A DNA stretch of 64,000 nt from Hymenopus coronatus (lineage: Eukaryota > Arthropoda > Insecta > Mantodea > Hymenopodidae), in contig CM060890.1 in the NCBI GenBank assembly GCA_030762935.1, positions 61,072,765-61,136,764 on the forward strand. Reading direction: 5' to 3'. Below are positions 47,340 through 58,793 of this stretch, one piece after another (position 1 is the stretch's first letter; each line of letters begins with the position of its first letter). The notes beneath the pieces were generated by a model. It was not told the DNA's origin and ran no database searches. It was given only the letters and a program-made list of their open reading frames with translations. Both the position numbers and the translations under genes were made by a program.

Positions 47340-48178
47340 TGCAAAACATTCTTATTATTTAGTTCCTTATAGGCAGAAGGAATAAAGCTTTAGCGAAATA
47401 TTTTAAAACCTCGTTCTTCTGTGATTGAATTTTGGTTCTCCTTGACGTCCAGGAGTTAAACCAAAAAAAAAAAAAAAAGGAATGTCAATTCCCGTTTCAG
47501 AATAGTTGAAGTACTTTAAAAGTGAAACCAATAACGAGGAATATCTAGTATATGCTTATCTCCACAAATTGTCAGAAATTATGTGTTTTAACGTGATCTA
47601 TATTTTTTTATGTAATAAGTCCTTATCTCTTTCGGTTTGCCAGTTATGCAAAAGCCATCCATAATGAATAGGTCTTCAGAGGCTTTCCTAGTAAACTTAA
47701 GACATACATTTTATTCGTCATGTAAATATCTATAAAATTAAGAGAGCTTGCTATTTCAACTTTCAAAAGGACTGTACGCCATACATTGGTGGCTAATCCA
47801 TTGTACTCTGTAAACTTGGTAACTTTAAATTATAACGTTGCTATACTGTAATAGTTGTTGGCAATAAACACTACTTACCTACCTATATACAGTATTTTAA
47901 TCAAAAACGTTACAGGAATTCTTGAGAAAATCAGAGTTTTTGAAAATTGTTCCATGTAAAGGGTAGTTTGCGGTTGGAGCCTTCTCTTGAAAATCTTTGC
48001 ACTACATCCGCAGAAGATACTGATCTTAATTATCAATTCGGTATTTAACCGAATTTTTGTTATGTTTACATGCTTTCTTTTTATGGTCTCAAAACCTGTG
48101 TTTCCAGTGAAATCTGGGTATCGAATTGTTGGATGGAATGCAGTACTTTTCTGCCTATGTACTTATTAGAGAGAGCAA
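47340..48178 (+). repeat. Family H repeat, sense copy with an inserted tail
   Basis: Starts near tgcaaaacattcttattatt and carries an A run at 47464-47478. It includes aggaatatctag, gttatgcaaaagccatcc and gtaaagggtagtttgcggtt, and ends near ctatgtacttattagagaga. A foreign block at 47739-47885 splits it between catgtaaatatctataaaat and agtattttaatcaaaaacgt. The microsatellite is deleted. Confidence 0.86.
47739..47885 (+). mobile_element. Inserted retroelement 3' end (candidate)
   Basis: About 147 bases absent from other family H copies. It ends with ggcaataaacactacttacc and tacctatata, that is, a polyadenylation-like hexamer followed by a short TACC repeat, as expected of a severely 5'-truncated LINE or SINE. 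The parent family is not identifiable. Confidence 0.5.
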
Positions 48179-48334
48179 AAACGAAATGTCGAATACTTAT
48201 AAGTATTTTCAAAAGATGCTATTAGAATATTCAAGAAAATCTTCCCATCCAAAACTTCTCTTTACACAGAACCTGCTTCTTTATTCCCATGTGATCAAAC
48301 ATCATTTTATTTTGATTAGACTATGATATATCGT

Positions 48335-48600
48335 AATTGCCATGTTCCGTTAATGCGGGGGACCTGGGTTCGATTCTTGGTACCACGTGGGGTTTTTCTC
48401 TCTCACTAGAAGCACTGGGTTTTTCGTCACCATCCTCCTGAAGAGAAATGGCAACATCAAAGCTTTAACGCTGAGCTCTCTCCCACATTCCGTCCAGTCA
48501 TTGTCCGAGCTTGTGTTGAATACTCGTCACCATCATTCATACTATTTGTTTTACGGACATCTTCTTCTTCTTCTTCTTCTCCTTCCCCTCACGAATGGAT
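48335..48600 (+). mobile_element. SINE related to family C
   Basis: gcgggggacctgggttcgat (B box) followed by cttggtaccacgtggggttt and tctctctcactagaagc parallels gcgggagacctgggtttgat..ggcgtggggattttt of the 43.3 kb SINE. It ends after a TTC microsatellite (about 48559-48581). The A box is mostly lost. Confidence 0.65.
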
Positions 48601-49643
48601 AAAATGTCCGTTCCGTTTCACAGCTGTTCCCTCCACGTTTTTCTGGATTGGCCGACGTTTCTTCTCCCTTTTGTTTGGTACTGAAATCCAACCTTAGGCA
48701 ATCTTGAATCTTAGAAGATGACACATCCATTATTTATGATATTTTTCAGCTTTACAAAATGCTATATCTTTATTATTAAGCTATGATCTAATTCTGTGCA
48801 TTTTTTTGTTTTCTTCAAAGAGTTCGTCTCTGGACTTTGTAATTAGATGTTCATTTTCTTTGTAATGACATATGACTCACATCAAATACTAGAATAGGGA
48901 CCGATTTTTTTTTTAATTTTTAATGTTTTATGTAATCAGGTGGTATCCTGAATTTCTTTTTCTTTTAAATTCCTTCCTTTTAATTGAAATTACTTCTTAA
49001 ATAGTTAACTTAAGTCATTGTTCTACCGATTTATTTTCTAAAATCATTTTTGATATAATGTATACTTTTACCACAAAAGGCTATTATTTTGGATTTCTCT
49101 GTTGATATATTAAGGCCTTATTGTTGACATAACTGATTCAAGAGGTATAATACACATTGTAACTCAACCTTAGTTTCTTGAATTAAAACCAGGGCATCTG
49201 CAAGTAATTAAAATTGTATTTCAATTTAATGTTATCCTTGTTTAATTATACTGCTATGATAAACATATTTATAACTTAATGTTCTGTAAACAGCCTTTGA
49301 AGTCAACTTTTATTGATTGCATTTTGTATAAATGTGCTTACTGCAGAGGAGTGTATAACGCACTAAAACACTTATTTGAACAATTTTTTCAATTATTTTT
49401 GTAGAGTTAGGCATTTTTTATATATTAAATGTAACAATTCTAACCCATCCTCTGGTGTGTGTCATGTAGGAATTGCTGAAAGTTCGTGATTACTTTTTAT
49501 TTCCTTTTCTCTCGCTCCATAGCGGGAGCTTGTTACTAAACATCCATCCTGAATAGAGATATAAATGGTGAAAGAAAAACACATTTTATATAGTGGGTAG
49601 TTAAAAATCATGATAATATACGATATCAGTTTTTCTCTTTAAT
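48601..49643. other. AT-rich non-coding stretch
   Basis: A T run near 48906-48915. No repeat or gene recognised over about 1 kb. Confidence 0.45.
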
Positions 49644-50417
49644 ATTTTTACTTTCTCTACACATACTATATACAGAGTGTATAGAGGAGGTATTGCATTC
49701 CACCCAAAAATTCAATACCGAGATTTCACCGGAAATACATGCTTTGGGTCACCCTGAATAAAAAAGACATTTTTAGGAAAAGGTTCACGCGCGCGCGTGT
49801 GTGTATCTTCCAAGGATGCGACACGAATATTATCAAGAAAATCCCCCGACCCCCCACTACTCTTTACATGGAACTTTTTTCGAAAATAATGATTTTCTCA
49901 AAACTGGCTCTAACGATTTTTATTAAAATATCATATATTAAAGGTATTTACCTGACAAATAAAATGTATATTGCCAGTTTCTGAGAATAGCCTCTGAAGA
50001 CTACTTTATTCTGGATGATTTTTACGGATATGGACAAAAACTTACCACACAAAACTGTAGAGCACATTAAAGCACAATTTATACTATATACATTTTTTCG
50101 TGGAGTTTGTCGTCTTTGAGATATTCTTTGTTACTGGTTTCGGCTTTAAAAACGTATACTTTTCTAATACAGGAATTTGTCAACTCGTGTCCATACAAAC
50201 AAAGGAACTTCAGTCGCATAGCAACCCGTTTTTGACTACCACTTTAACCTATCGTACTTCCTTATTTGACTTCTACTTACCAGGAAACATGTAATAAGAC
50301 TATTTCTGCGATTTTTTTCTCGATTAGCATGAAGTAAATAGAAGCATAAGCTTTCTAACAATAATTTGTTGTAGAGATATAGAGAAAGCTATGTGAATGA
50401 AACACATCAGATTTTTT
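49644..50417 (-). repeat. Family H repeat, antisense copy with internal deletion
   Basis: Starts ttttactttctctacacata with gagtgtatagaggaggtatt. After cgcgcgcgtgtgtgtatctt it skips the cagcataactc..ggtatttaag block and resumes at ccaaggatgcgacacgaata. It ends agagaaagctatgtgaatga, aacacatcagattttt. Confidence 0.93.
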
Positions 50418-50536
50418 ATTCAAGGGATCCCAAAGCATGTATTTTGGGTGAAATCCTGATATAAAATGTTTGGGTGCATTACAATACCTCCTGTATATAC
50501 TATTTACCTACATAGTACGTGTAGAGAAATAAAATT
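50418..50536 (+). repeat. Family H repeat, 3' terminal fragment joined to previous copy
   Basis: ttcaagggatcccaaagcat, gggtgcattacaatacctcc and tagtacgtgtagagaaataa. The joint with the preceding antisense end lies in a shared T run, so the pair is tail to middle. Confidence 0.88.
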
Positions 50537-51271
50537 ATGTTTGGTTTAATATTTAGTTACATTTCCTGTTGAAATAAAATGGCGTCTGACGGTTGACATT
50601 CGTGAATCGATATAGAGGGTGGAAAATAAAACACATTTTATATAGTGATAGTTAAATATCATATCTGTTTTTCTTTTTAATATAAACGATACTAATAAAT
50701 CTCAAAATATAGGGATTATATTCCAGTGATTTATTTTATATCCAGAAAGCTTGGTGCTACGTTTTATTATTAAAGCATATAACCCACTTTTCGTAGCAAT
50801 GTGTGTTGAGGCAATGCCGCAGTTTAAGGCAGGAATTACTCGCGCAGAATCCCAGCAAGCAGTCGGATACAGAGCTCCAATTTTCCAACTATTTCCTCAC
50901 TCCTGCTACACAGAAGTTTTAATCTATCTGTGTTGCTATAATCACAATCCCTTTAGCGAAGTAGTAGGCTCCAGCTGTTCCACGCAACACCAAAACCGAA
51001 CACCCGCTGCGCATGGAGGTTCACCAGCTGACTTAACGTAAAGTAGAGCTGAACGCCTCAACACAATAATGCCACGGTTTTCAACACGCAGAGTGTTCAG
51101 CACTTAGGTTGGCGCATAAGCTACAAAATAAAAAAACAAAACATAATACCAGACTTAATATTCCCTCAATTTTTGTCAAGACAAGGTAAATTTGATTTTT
51201 GTTTTCAAGGATTCAAGATACAAGACAGAAAGGATACAAATATAAATGCAATGAACAAAATGATGACAAAA
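50537..51271. other. Non-coding stretch with a mariner-like terminal sequence
   Basis: The 96-codon frame at 50751-51041 has no recognised domain. ttaggttggcgcataagc at 51104-51121 closely resembles the outer end of mariner terminal repeats, but no partner or transposase follows. Confidence 0.4.
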
Positions 51272-51665
51272 TGTATAATCTTGAATTTCCTGGTAATAGC
51301 CTCTGAAGTCGGCCATTCGGAAATACTTTCACACAACGAAAACTTACTACACAAAACACGCAGATCGTCAAAATATACAATTTATCTCCTGTACATTTTT
51401 GTCGTACAGCTAAACACGGTTTCAATTTTTAAAATACTTACAGTTTTCTCAAACAAAGGCGTCCAAGTTTTTTTCCCCCGACCATGCAATGAGAAGCGAA
51501 TTTCAAGACATAGTGAAAGGTTTTAGTTACCTTCCATTTCCACTAAAAGTAAAACCACTTCTCCTTATGTTTATCTCGATTAGAATGCAGCAGAAGAAAT
51601 AATCTTTTGTAAGATGTTTGTTTGCAGATAGGGAGAAAGTTATGTGAGAGGGACGCATTGGAATA
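51272..51665 (-). repeat. Family H repeat, 5' half, antisense
   Basis: aatgtataatcttgaatttc, ctggtaatagcctctgaag and tcgattagaatgcagcagaa. It ends gagaaagttatgtgagaggg. The hairpin half is missing. Confidence 0.85.
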
Positions 51666-51799
51666 TACATATTTGTTTCTCTGGTAAAAGAAAACTCTCC
51701 TTAATAGATTTACAATCTATCACCTATTAACCTCAGTCGTTTTACCTTGAAAAGGTGATTAATTTCGACCAACCATAAAGACATTGCAACATTATATTT

Positions 51800-51990
51800 T
51801 ATTTTCGGTGTATGTTTTCCGAAATATTAATTGTTACTGATTAAAAATTTAAAATAATTAAACCTTTTTTCAAACGGGAAGTCCTCATTCTTTTCATATT
51901 GTTTTACTCCTGGACAGTTTTTGAAACATCTGACTATCACTTTAACCTAGTGAATTTAACTTTTAATTCATTTCCCAGTCCTAAAGCATG
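51800..51990 (-). repeat. Family H repeat, internal fragment, antisense
   Basis: attaattgttactgattaaa, tcaaacgggaagtcctcatt and gttttactcctgg, then tgactatcactttaacctag. Both ends are missing. Confidence 0.8.
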
Positions 51991-52065
51991 AAAAAAGAGT
52001 ATTCGATACCAGATTTGATAAACCCCATATGAGACATTTAGAAGAAAAAGATTCCAAAAGCCTTA

Positions 52066-52066
<1 letters not shown>

Positions 52067-52114
<48 letters not shown>
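52067..52114. repeat. (TA)n microsatellite
   Basis: About 24 uninterrupted TA units, able to form a cruciform. No element is recognised on either side. Confidence 0.95.
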
Positions 52115-52121
<7 letters not shown>

Positions 52122-52392
52122 CTTATTTTATTTTATTTCAGCATCGGTCTATGGCTAATATGTACTTAATAATGTTGTACATTCATTTGTATTGGTGAAA
52201 ATACTTGTATATTCAATACATAAATAAGCATAATATTGTCTTGTATTAACATATAATACCAACCGGAATGCTCCACTGGTGTAACTATAAATTGTATAAA
52301 GCGAAATATGTATGCGCAAACACCTACATGAGAGTGTAGAGTAAATTATGGACAGTAGTATTCGGAACTGTATAAGACGACCATATTTATAC

Positions 52393-53148
52393 CTTTTACT
52401 TTCTCTACACGTACTATGTACACAGTGTATAGAGAAAGTATTCCACCCTAAAATTTGATACCTAGATTTCACCGGAAATTTACATTTTAATAACAATACA
52501 CTTGGTATTTAAGTTAAGTATCTTTCAGGGATGCGACACGAAAACTTTGAGAAGAATTCCTCTACCCCAAAATACCCTTTACATGTAAAATATTCAAAAG
52601 TTTTTATTTTGTCAAAAATAGCTCTAACGATTTTGATTAAAATATCGTATATTAAAAATATTTGTATGGCAAATAAAATGAATATTTTGAATTTTCTGGA
52701 AATAGCCTCTAAAGACCTCTTTATTCTGAATGAATTTTGCATCAGTGTTAAACCGTAAGAGATAGACAGAAACTTCCTACACAACATCACGTTAAAACAC
52801 ACAGTCTATGTCACGTCTTTTTTTTTTTTCGTGGAATTAATCATTTCTGAGACATTCCTTGTTATTGTTTTCAAATTTAAAATACTTATACTTTTCTCAC
52901 ACGGAAAGTAGTAAACTCCTGGCCCTGCATGGAAACGGATTTCAACCACATGGCAACCAGCTCTTAAAAGATTTGACTCTCGTTTTAGCTTGGTGTATTC
53001 GCTTATTTTCCTTCTACTTACAAGGAAGCAGTTAAGAAAATATTTCCTAATGTTTATCTCGATTATAATAAACTAGATAGCAGAATATGCTTTTTAACAA
53101 TAATTTGTTACGGCGATGTAGAGAAAGTTATATGAGTGTAACGCATCA
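52393..53148 (-). repeat. Family H repeat, antisense copy with deleted microsatellite
   Basis: Starts cttttactttctctacacgt / actatgtacacagtgtatag, the most intact hairpin in the window. It jumps from ggaaatttacattttaat to acttggtatttaagttaag, losing the microsatellite block, and ends gagaaagttatatgagtgta. Confidence 0.93.
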
Positions 53149-53775
53149 TTTTTTGTTTTTTGTTTTTTTTGTTTTTTTGTTTCTTTTGTTGAATTAGGTT
53201 ACAACTTAGTACGCGTTTGCTCATGATGGCATGTCATCACCAGCTCGCTGGTTGGGCGTCTGAGACCAAATAATTCAACCAAAGTAGTAAAGAAGTATAA
53301 ATATGATCGCCTCATATCGTTCTTAAATATGAAATCTTCGCTTTTAAGGGTCAAGGATTCGATTTGGGCTAAGGAGATTATTTCCTATCCTCCCAGAGTC
53401 TGGAAGTATGAATTGGGAATATGAATCTGTATGGTGAACCAAAAGAAAATATCCAAGATAACTAAAGTAAACCAGTGAACACCATAACCAAAATAATTAT
53501 TCCAAACGGAAAGCAGCCGATATTACCTAGATGTTAAAGACGGTAGATATATAAAAGAAAGAAAAAAAGAAAAGAAGAAGTTTTTATGTTTTAAGTTTAA
53601 TGAAACACAAAATAGGGTTATATTCATCCTATGGGTTTGGAAACACCGTATCAAGCAATTACATTTATACGACGACCACATATTGCGCAAGAATGAGCTG
53701 AACATCCTGAAAACTTTAATAATTTTAAAGAAAGTATCATCGTTGAAAAAAACTTTGTATGATGTGCATTCGATG
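53149..53775. other. Non-coding stretch
   Basis: Begins with a T/G-rich run (gttttttgttttttttgttt near 53154). No other recognised feature. Confidence 0.45.
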
Positions 53776-53885
53776 GCGGCGACCACGAAAGATCAGGCGA
53801 ATGCTGGGATAGTTTCTATTCTACCACGACTTCCTTTCCATAATTACCCTTCATCCCGTTTCCTTCTCTCCTTTCAGGTGCATAT
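53776..53885 (+). mobile_element. SINE, family F fragment
   Basis: aggcgaatgctgggatagtt, taccacgacttcctttccat and tcatcccgtttccttctctc match the 3' body of family F (aggcgaaatgctgggtaggt, cacgaacttcctgtccc on the minus strand at 54.8 kb). The head is missing. Confidence 0.55.
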
Positions 53886-54056
53886 ATAATATGCACAGTG
53901 CGTGAGGTTTCCCCCTCCATTTCTAACGTTTACCATTTTATTATTTTTTATCCCTGTATGAATAGTGAGGCGATGTATGTGGAGTATAGATTGGTGCTAA
54001 ATACTCGTGATACATACATAATCTTTTGGTAAACACTACTAAACTGTACATCAATA

Positions 54057-54192
54057 TTTTACTTTCTCTAGTTATTGTAACAAGAGAAGAACTCTTTTCA
54101 CTAAAAAATCGATACCGAGTTTTCACCAAAGATGCCAATTTGAGGCCACCCTAATCTGCAAAATGCAATTTAAGGATCTGCGCTGACGTATC

Positions 54193-54240
<48 letters not shown>

Positions 54241-54255
54241 TGTGTGTGATTGAAA
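54057..54255 (-). repeat. Family H repeat, 3' fragment ending in a GT microsatellite
   Basis: ttactttctctagttattgt, aaatcgataccgagttttca and aggccaccctaatctg, then a GT run of over 20 units (about 54196-54247), an expansion of the family's internal microsatellite. The copy stops there. Confidence 0.88.
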
Positions 54256-54609
54256 ACAACAAAATTCCTAAAATATATGTTGGATTGATAACAAACTACT
54301 ATGTTTAAGCTGATTAATTTTATTTTCATTTTTTCAATTATCCTAATTTTATTTAATGCAGTAATAAGTATAATTGAGTTCCAATCAAAAAGTCTATAAT
54401 AATTAAGAGTAAATAATTAAAGCTCTAACTTTTATATCTATAATTAAAATCTTTGAATATATTTACAAAAATTAAGTTTTATTTTTACAACGAAAATGTA
54501 GTATCTTCCAAGAAGATTTTCTGACTGGCTTTACGCGGAATAACAAATATAACAATATGACTGAATAGAAATTAGTACAGCCGGAATTGACTCGGCACCA
54601 AGTTATATT
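54256..54609. other. Very AT-rich non-coding stretch
   Basis: Nothing recognised. Confidence 0.45.
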
Positions 54610-54995
54610 GTTAATGTACCTACTTCCCACGAGGGAGATGAGGTAAGAGTATACACTGGACAGCTGGAACCAGGAGCCACAGAAATGCCAAGTTTCCAGT
54701 TGAAACTCTCTGACAGACAGTTAGATCTGAGACCTCCCTACCAGGGGTGACCATCATCCCCGCAACCAGTGCCGCAGCTGCAGCGAACACCATCGCCAAT
54801 GTTTCCAACCCTGAAAGAAACCAACGGCTTGAAAGATGCATAAAATAACAATGGAAATGATATGGAGGGACAGGAAGTTCGTGGGAGAAAAGAAACCTAC
54901 CCAGCATTTCGCCTACAGATCCGTAGAACCCCCCGACGATAGGTCAGGAGGCCGGCCAAGGACATCGAAACCGCGACCTCCCGAAACCGCATGAG
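54610..54995 (-). mobile_element. SINE, family F, antisense, longest copy
   Basis: On the minus strand gcatgcggtttcgggaggtc is not intact, but tcatgcggtttcgggaggt and gcggtttcgatgtccttgg (B-box-like) head the copy at about 54990-54950. They are followed by aggcgaaatgctgggtaggt, cccacgaacttcctgtccct and gtttctttcaggg. The far 3' limit is uncertain. The fragment at 32.7 kb is its nearest relative. Confidence 0.6.
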
Positions 54996-55557
54996 CCGGT
55001 ATATACAATAATTTTTTTCGCAGTTTTCTCGGTTGATAGGCATATACTGGATTATTAGTCTGCGAGTTTTCGTATCAGCTTTCACCACTACATTTATTTA
55101 CTTCTTCTCGCCAACATTGGATGCTCTGAGTTTATCATCCATCCTGGATATATGTAAAGTTTGCTTACAGCTACACAAGGTTCTTATCCAAAGGATTGAC
55201 TTCTATCTGCTTGTTTCCATAAAGTTTAGTAGAATTATAATTAATTAATTATTTAGTGATCTACTGTATGCAAATCAGCATAGTCAGAATAGCATAACAT
55301 GTTGCATTTTTTTTGTATTAAGTTGCGTGAATAACCCAACTTTAGTTTGAGAATGGCAGTATGGCGGGTAAAATGGGCACTATATAACATTTTTAATCAT
55401 TAAATAATCTTTTCATTTATCGGTATTACTTGTTTTATTACCAATTAGTTTTATTTCATCAGTATATACTAATACAAAAATAGTAAATTTATGTCAACGG
55501 ATTAAAACTGATGTTAAGTTTTTATCACGAGTGTGGAAATGGGATGTATACATTCGT
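54996..55557. other. AT-rich non-coding stretch
   Basis: Nothing recognised. Confidence 0.45.
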
Positions 55558-55878
55558 TTTTTTGAGAAAATATTATGATTAAAGTTAAATTATAAATGAC
55601 AATGAATATTATACTACAATTTGGTGGGAAAAAAATTAAAAAGTACAGTGAAAGTCTGAAAAAGAAAACGTTGTTTTCGCTCACATGACTTTCTCTATAT
55701 GTTCTACAAACATTGAATTGTTTAAGAAAATATTAAGATTAAAATATTAAGTTCTAAATAAAAATCAATATCCTCCAATAATTTGGTGGCAAAAAGATTA
55801 AAAAGTATAGTATAGTAATTTTCATGTAAAAGAAAAAGTCTATGTCCATTCATATGGCTTTCTCTTCTGTTCTACAAG
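55558..55878. repeat. Imperfect tandem duplication of about 160 bp
   Basis: gagaaaatattatgattaaa .. aatttggtgggaaaaaaatt .. cacatgactttctctatatg (first unit) recurs as aagaaaatattaagattaaa .. aatttggtggcaaaaagatt .. catatggctttctcttctgt (second). Each unit ends in a family H 5' terminus, so flanking DNA plus the element's first bases were duplicated together. Confidence 0.85.
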
Positions 55879-56570
55879 CTACTCTTCAAAAGATTATTAT
55901 TTTAACCTCATCAAAGTAATAAACATAAAAGTTACCAAAAATGTTGTTATTACTTGGTTCCTTATAAGCGAAAGGAAAGCAAGGGAATACACTAGGTTAA
56001 AGAGTTAGTTAAATATTTTAAAACTATCGCTTTGCAAATGTTATTGAAGTTCGATTCTCTTTGCACGGCCAGGAGTAAAACAAAATAAACTAGGATGAGT
56101 AAAGTTTAAGTATTTTAGAATTGAAACCAATAACAAGAAATATCTTCTAAATGGTTAGCTATGTGTATGATATAATTGTATGAGATCTACATTTTTAATT
56201 AGTGCATTTTTGTCAAACTCATACGGTCATTCAGAATGAAGGGGACTTTAGGTTCACAAGGAATTTAGAATGTACCTCCATGTATATATCTTTAATATGG
56301 GGAATTTTAACCAAAATAGTTAGATATTTTTTAGAAAATCGACAATTTCGAAAAATATTCCATGTGAAGTGTAGTTTGGGGTACTGATCTGAAGGTAATG
56401 ATCTTACGATAAGTTAAACGAATTTCGTTATTGAGTTAAGATGTCTACAGACATACACACATATACTCCTCAAAGCATGCATTTCCGGTGTAACCTCGGT
56501 TAAGAATTTTTGGGTGAAATGCAATATCTACTCTACCTATTATGTCATTTGTATATACGTGCTAGACGTA
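55833..56570 (+). repeat. Family H repeat, sense copy
   Basis: Starts aaaaagtctatgtccattca and contains cacggccaggagtaaaacaa and accaataacaagaaatatct. It ends ggtgtaacctcggttaagaa / atgcaatatctactctacct. The microsatellite is short. Confidence 0.88.
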
Positions 56571-57287
56571 CTATAAACATACGTTTATACTAATAAAATA
56601 TAAATTGTTAGCACTGCATCATATGTACCTATATAATTATGTCCTATTTGTCAATGCAGAGGCATTTAAATAAACCGTTTTATAGATATTATACATGTCA
56701 AATATTAGCAGAATAGCTTTTTAAAAAATACAGAAATGACATGCACCTGAATAAGCCGTGAAACAGATATTTAAACAGTCATTCCTGTTATTCCCAATAT
56801 GTCCATCGCTCTCACTTCAGTGTTAAAGGATAGTGACGGCACCTTTCCCAAAGGGAACCTGGAAAAGAGAAGGGCACGAGATCTAAAGGGAATCTGCGAG
56901 TAAGAAGGGACACGGCTAAGTGAGGATTCAGCAGGGAATATGAGGCGCAGAGCGAGTTTAGAAATAGAACAACTAAATATTGGTAGACTTGCCTTTCGGT
57001 ACAGCGATAGAGAGTGAGAGAGTTTAGAGCACACACATAGGCCCTTATATATAAAAGTATATACACGCATATATACATATACACATACATAGTAATATTA
57101 TTCATATATCTCCTAAGTGGAGCAAAGGGCATCGTTATGATGTTTCCACAATCAAGTTCGTGAGTTCACCACTATGTGCCATGGTGACGAGGAGTCATCT
57201 CGTCGCCCACAGAAGGCACTGTAGAATGAAATCACGTCTTGTGGACGTGAAATGGCGGAAAATGTTTCCAGGAACGTTCTTCTTTCA
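56571..57287. other. AT-rich non-coding stretch
   Basis: Two overlapping minus-strand frames (about 100 codons) at 56.8-57.1 kb have no recognisable domain. Nothing else recognised. Confidence 0.4.
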
Positions 57288-57380
57288 AGGTATGGGTTCT
57301 TTTCGTGCAAATAAACATTACATGGAACCATCGGCGTAATTTCCCTTCTGAAGTAGGCAATCCTAAGGAATGTTCACACA
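57288..57380 (-). mobile_element. SINE, family A related fragment, antisense
   Basis: gttcttttcgtgcaaataaa and cattacatggaaccatcggc parallel the 33.83-33.93 kb copy (gttctttcacatacaaataa, cattacacgaaaccaacgg), followed by ttcccttctgaagtaggcaa. The tRNA head is missing. Confidence 0.55.
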
Positions 57381-57689
57381 TACATACACATGAACATGTA
57401 CATGCACACAAAAATATACATACACAAATAACATATACACAATGCTTTATATGTGTCAAATTATGCGTCATTATCAAGCTTTATTTTCAGCATAAATAAT
57501 ACTGCTTATGTATATTATATTATCAAACTGAATTTTTGTGATTAATATTAGTTTGCAGGCTAGTTTAGTACCGTAATATGTTAACAGCTTATAAAGAACA
57601 CGATGGCATAAGTAATCTGGCATTGAAATGAATGAAAATGTAGTCCTTCTTGTCATGGTCACTAACACTCTCCAGATGGACACCATCCT
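57381..57689. other. Non-coding stretch
   Basis: An acatacacatgaacatgtac-type CA/TA-rich patch at 57378-57440. Nothing else recognised. Confidence 0.4.
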
Positions 57690-58690
57690 CTTGAATTTGA
57701 TTTTAATTTATTGCAACTTGTAGGTAAGATTGCAGATTTTCTTTTGTCAGACATGAGCGTTTACAGTTCAAAATCCAATTGAGAATAGAAAAACTTCTCT
57801 CAAGTGAGCAGATAATGAGGAACCACAATGCCTTCATTATCAGCTTATTATTCCAAGGCATCTTAGTGTAACGTTTCTTGCAGAAGGATAAGGCAGAAGT
57901 CAAAGACAAATTTTGTCCATATTTCCTCCACTGAAATATCAATGGTAGAGAAACGTTTCAGTTCACCTGAAGTAAAAATGGAAGAAATCTTCTCTGGAAC
58001 ACCTAATGTTGGATCTAAATTCTGAATTCCTTCCAGAAATTTAAACCAGGATTACGTTCATTTGAATATCCATTATACAAATTGCTTATAAACTTTGAAT
58101 CATCTGAAGAACACAGGATAGAGAATGTGTTCCATCTTGTTTATTTTATTCCAAAACCTGTATTGAGTTGAAGTTCTAGTTCTTTATTTTCAACCAGTTG
58201 CTTTAAGTTTGTTAAGCACTGCTTTCACCATTTTCTAAATCAATCCACTGTTTCACTGCGTTCATATTTAAACAATGATATTTACCTGCTATGTTCTCCA
58301 TCGTGTTATTATAGGAACAGGAGGTAAAATACATGTTTTTGCTTCTTTTAGGCATTCCATCAATCTTTCCCTTGTGGCTAGATTTTTCACTAAAGCAGAC
58401 TTAACAGTAGACTTCGTCAACTACTTTTTGTGAAAATATAATCTCTTCAGCACTAGGATACAAAATACTTGAGCCGAATATATAGAATATAAAAACTGAG
58501 GGGCAAATTAAAACAGTCCCCAGCCAGCAGAAACCATACTTGGTGTACTGATATAAAAAATTGATAAAATTGATTCTGTGAAAACCTATAAGCTTTAATA
58601 TATAAAATATTAAATTTATTATAGCATCGGCATTGCAATGTACAACAATTTTGGTTTTCACAATACGGAGTTGTTCGTTCACAACACCCA
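57690..58690 (-). pseudogene. hAT-type transposase relic (CGGBP1-like subgroup, tentative)
   Basis: Minus-strand segments in several frames line up in family order. TKIVVHCNADAIINLI comes first (about 58650). LATRERLMECLKEAKT then ILPPVPIITRW follow (about 58380-58298); the family reads LPP.P..TRWG here. WIDLENGE comes next (about 58230). FLEGIQNLDPTLGVPEKISS and IDISVEEIW follow (about 58055-57935). Finally come YTKMPWNNKLIMKAL and ERSFSILNWILNCKRS (about 57875-57745). The last matches the C-terminal dimerisation motif (ERSFS..........R..L). Stops and shifts separate the segments, and no catalytic triad can be traced. Assignment rests on two motifs recognised by eye. A BED-type domesticated relative is less likely given the decay. 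Confidence 0.55.
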
Positions 58691-58793
58691 GTGGAACCTA
58701 TAGTAGGGGAAAATTTTCGAATTTAAGATTACACCATAAATATATGTTTTGAGGTACCCTGAATAAAATATTTTAGAAAAAGATCCGGGTATA

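Noticed and set aside
51104..51121. A full mariner element starting at ttaggttggcgcataag
   Set aside because: No transposase remnant or opposite terminal repeat is visible within 2 kb; kept only as a note on a possible solo end.
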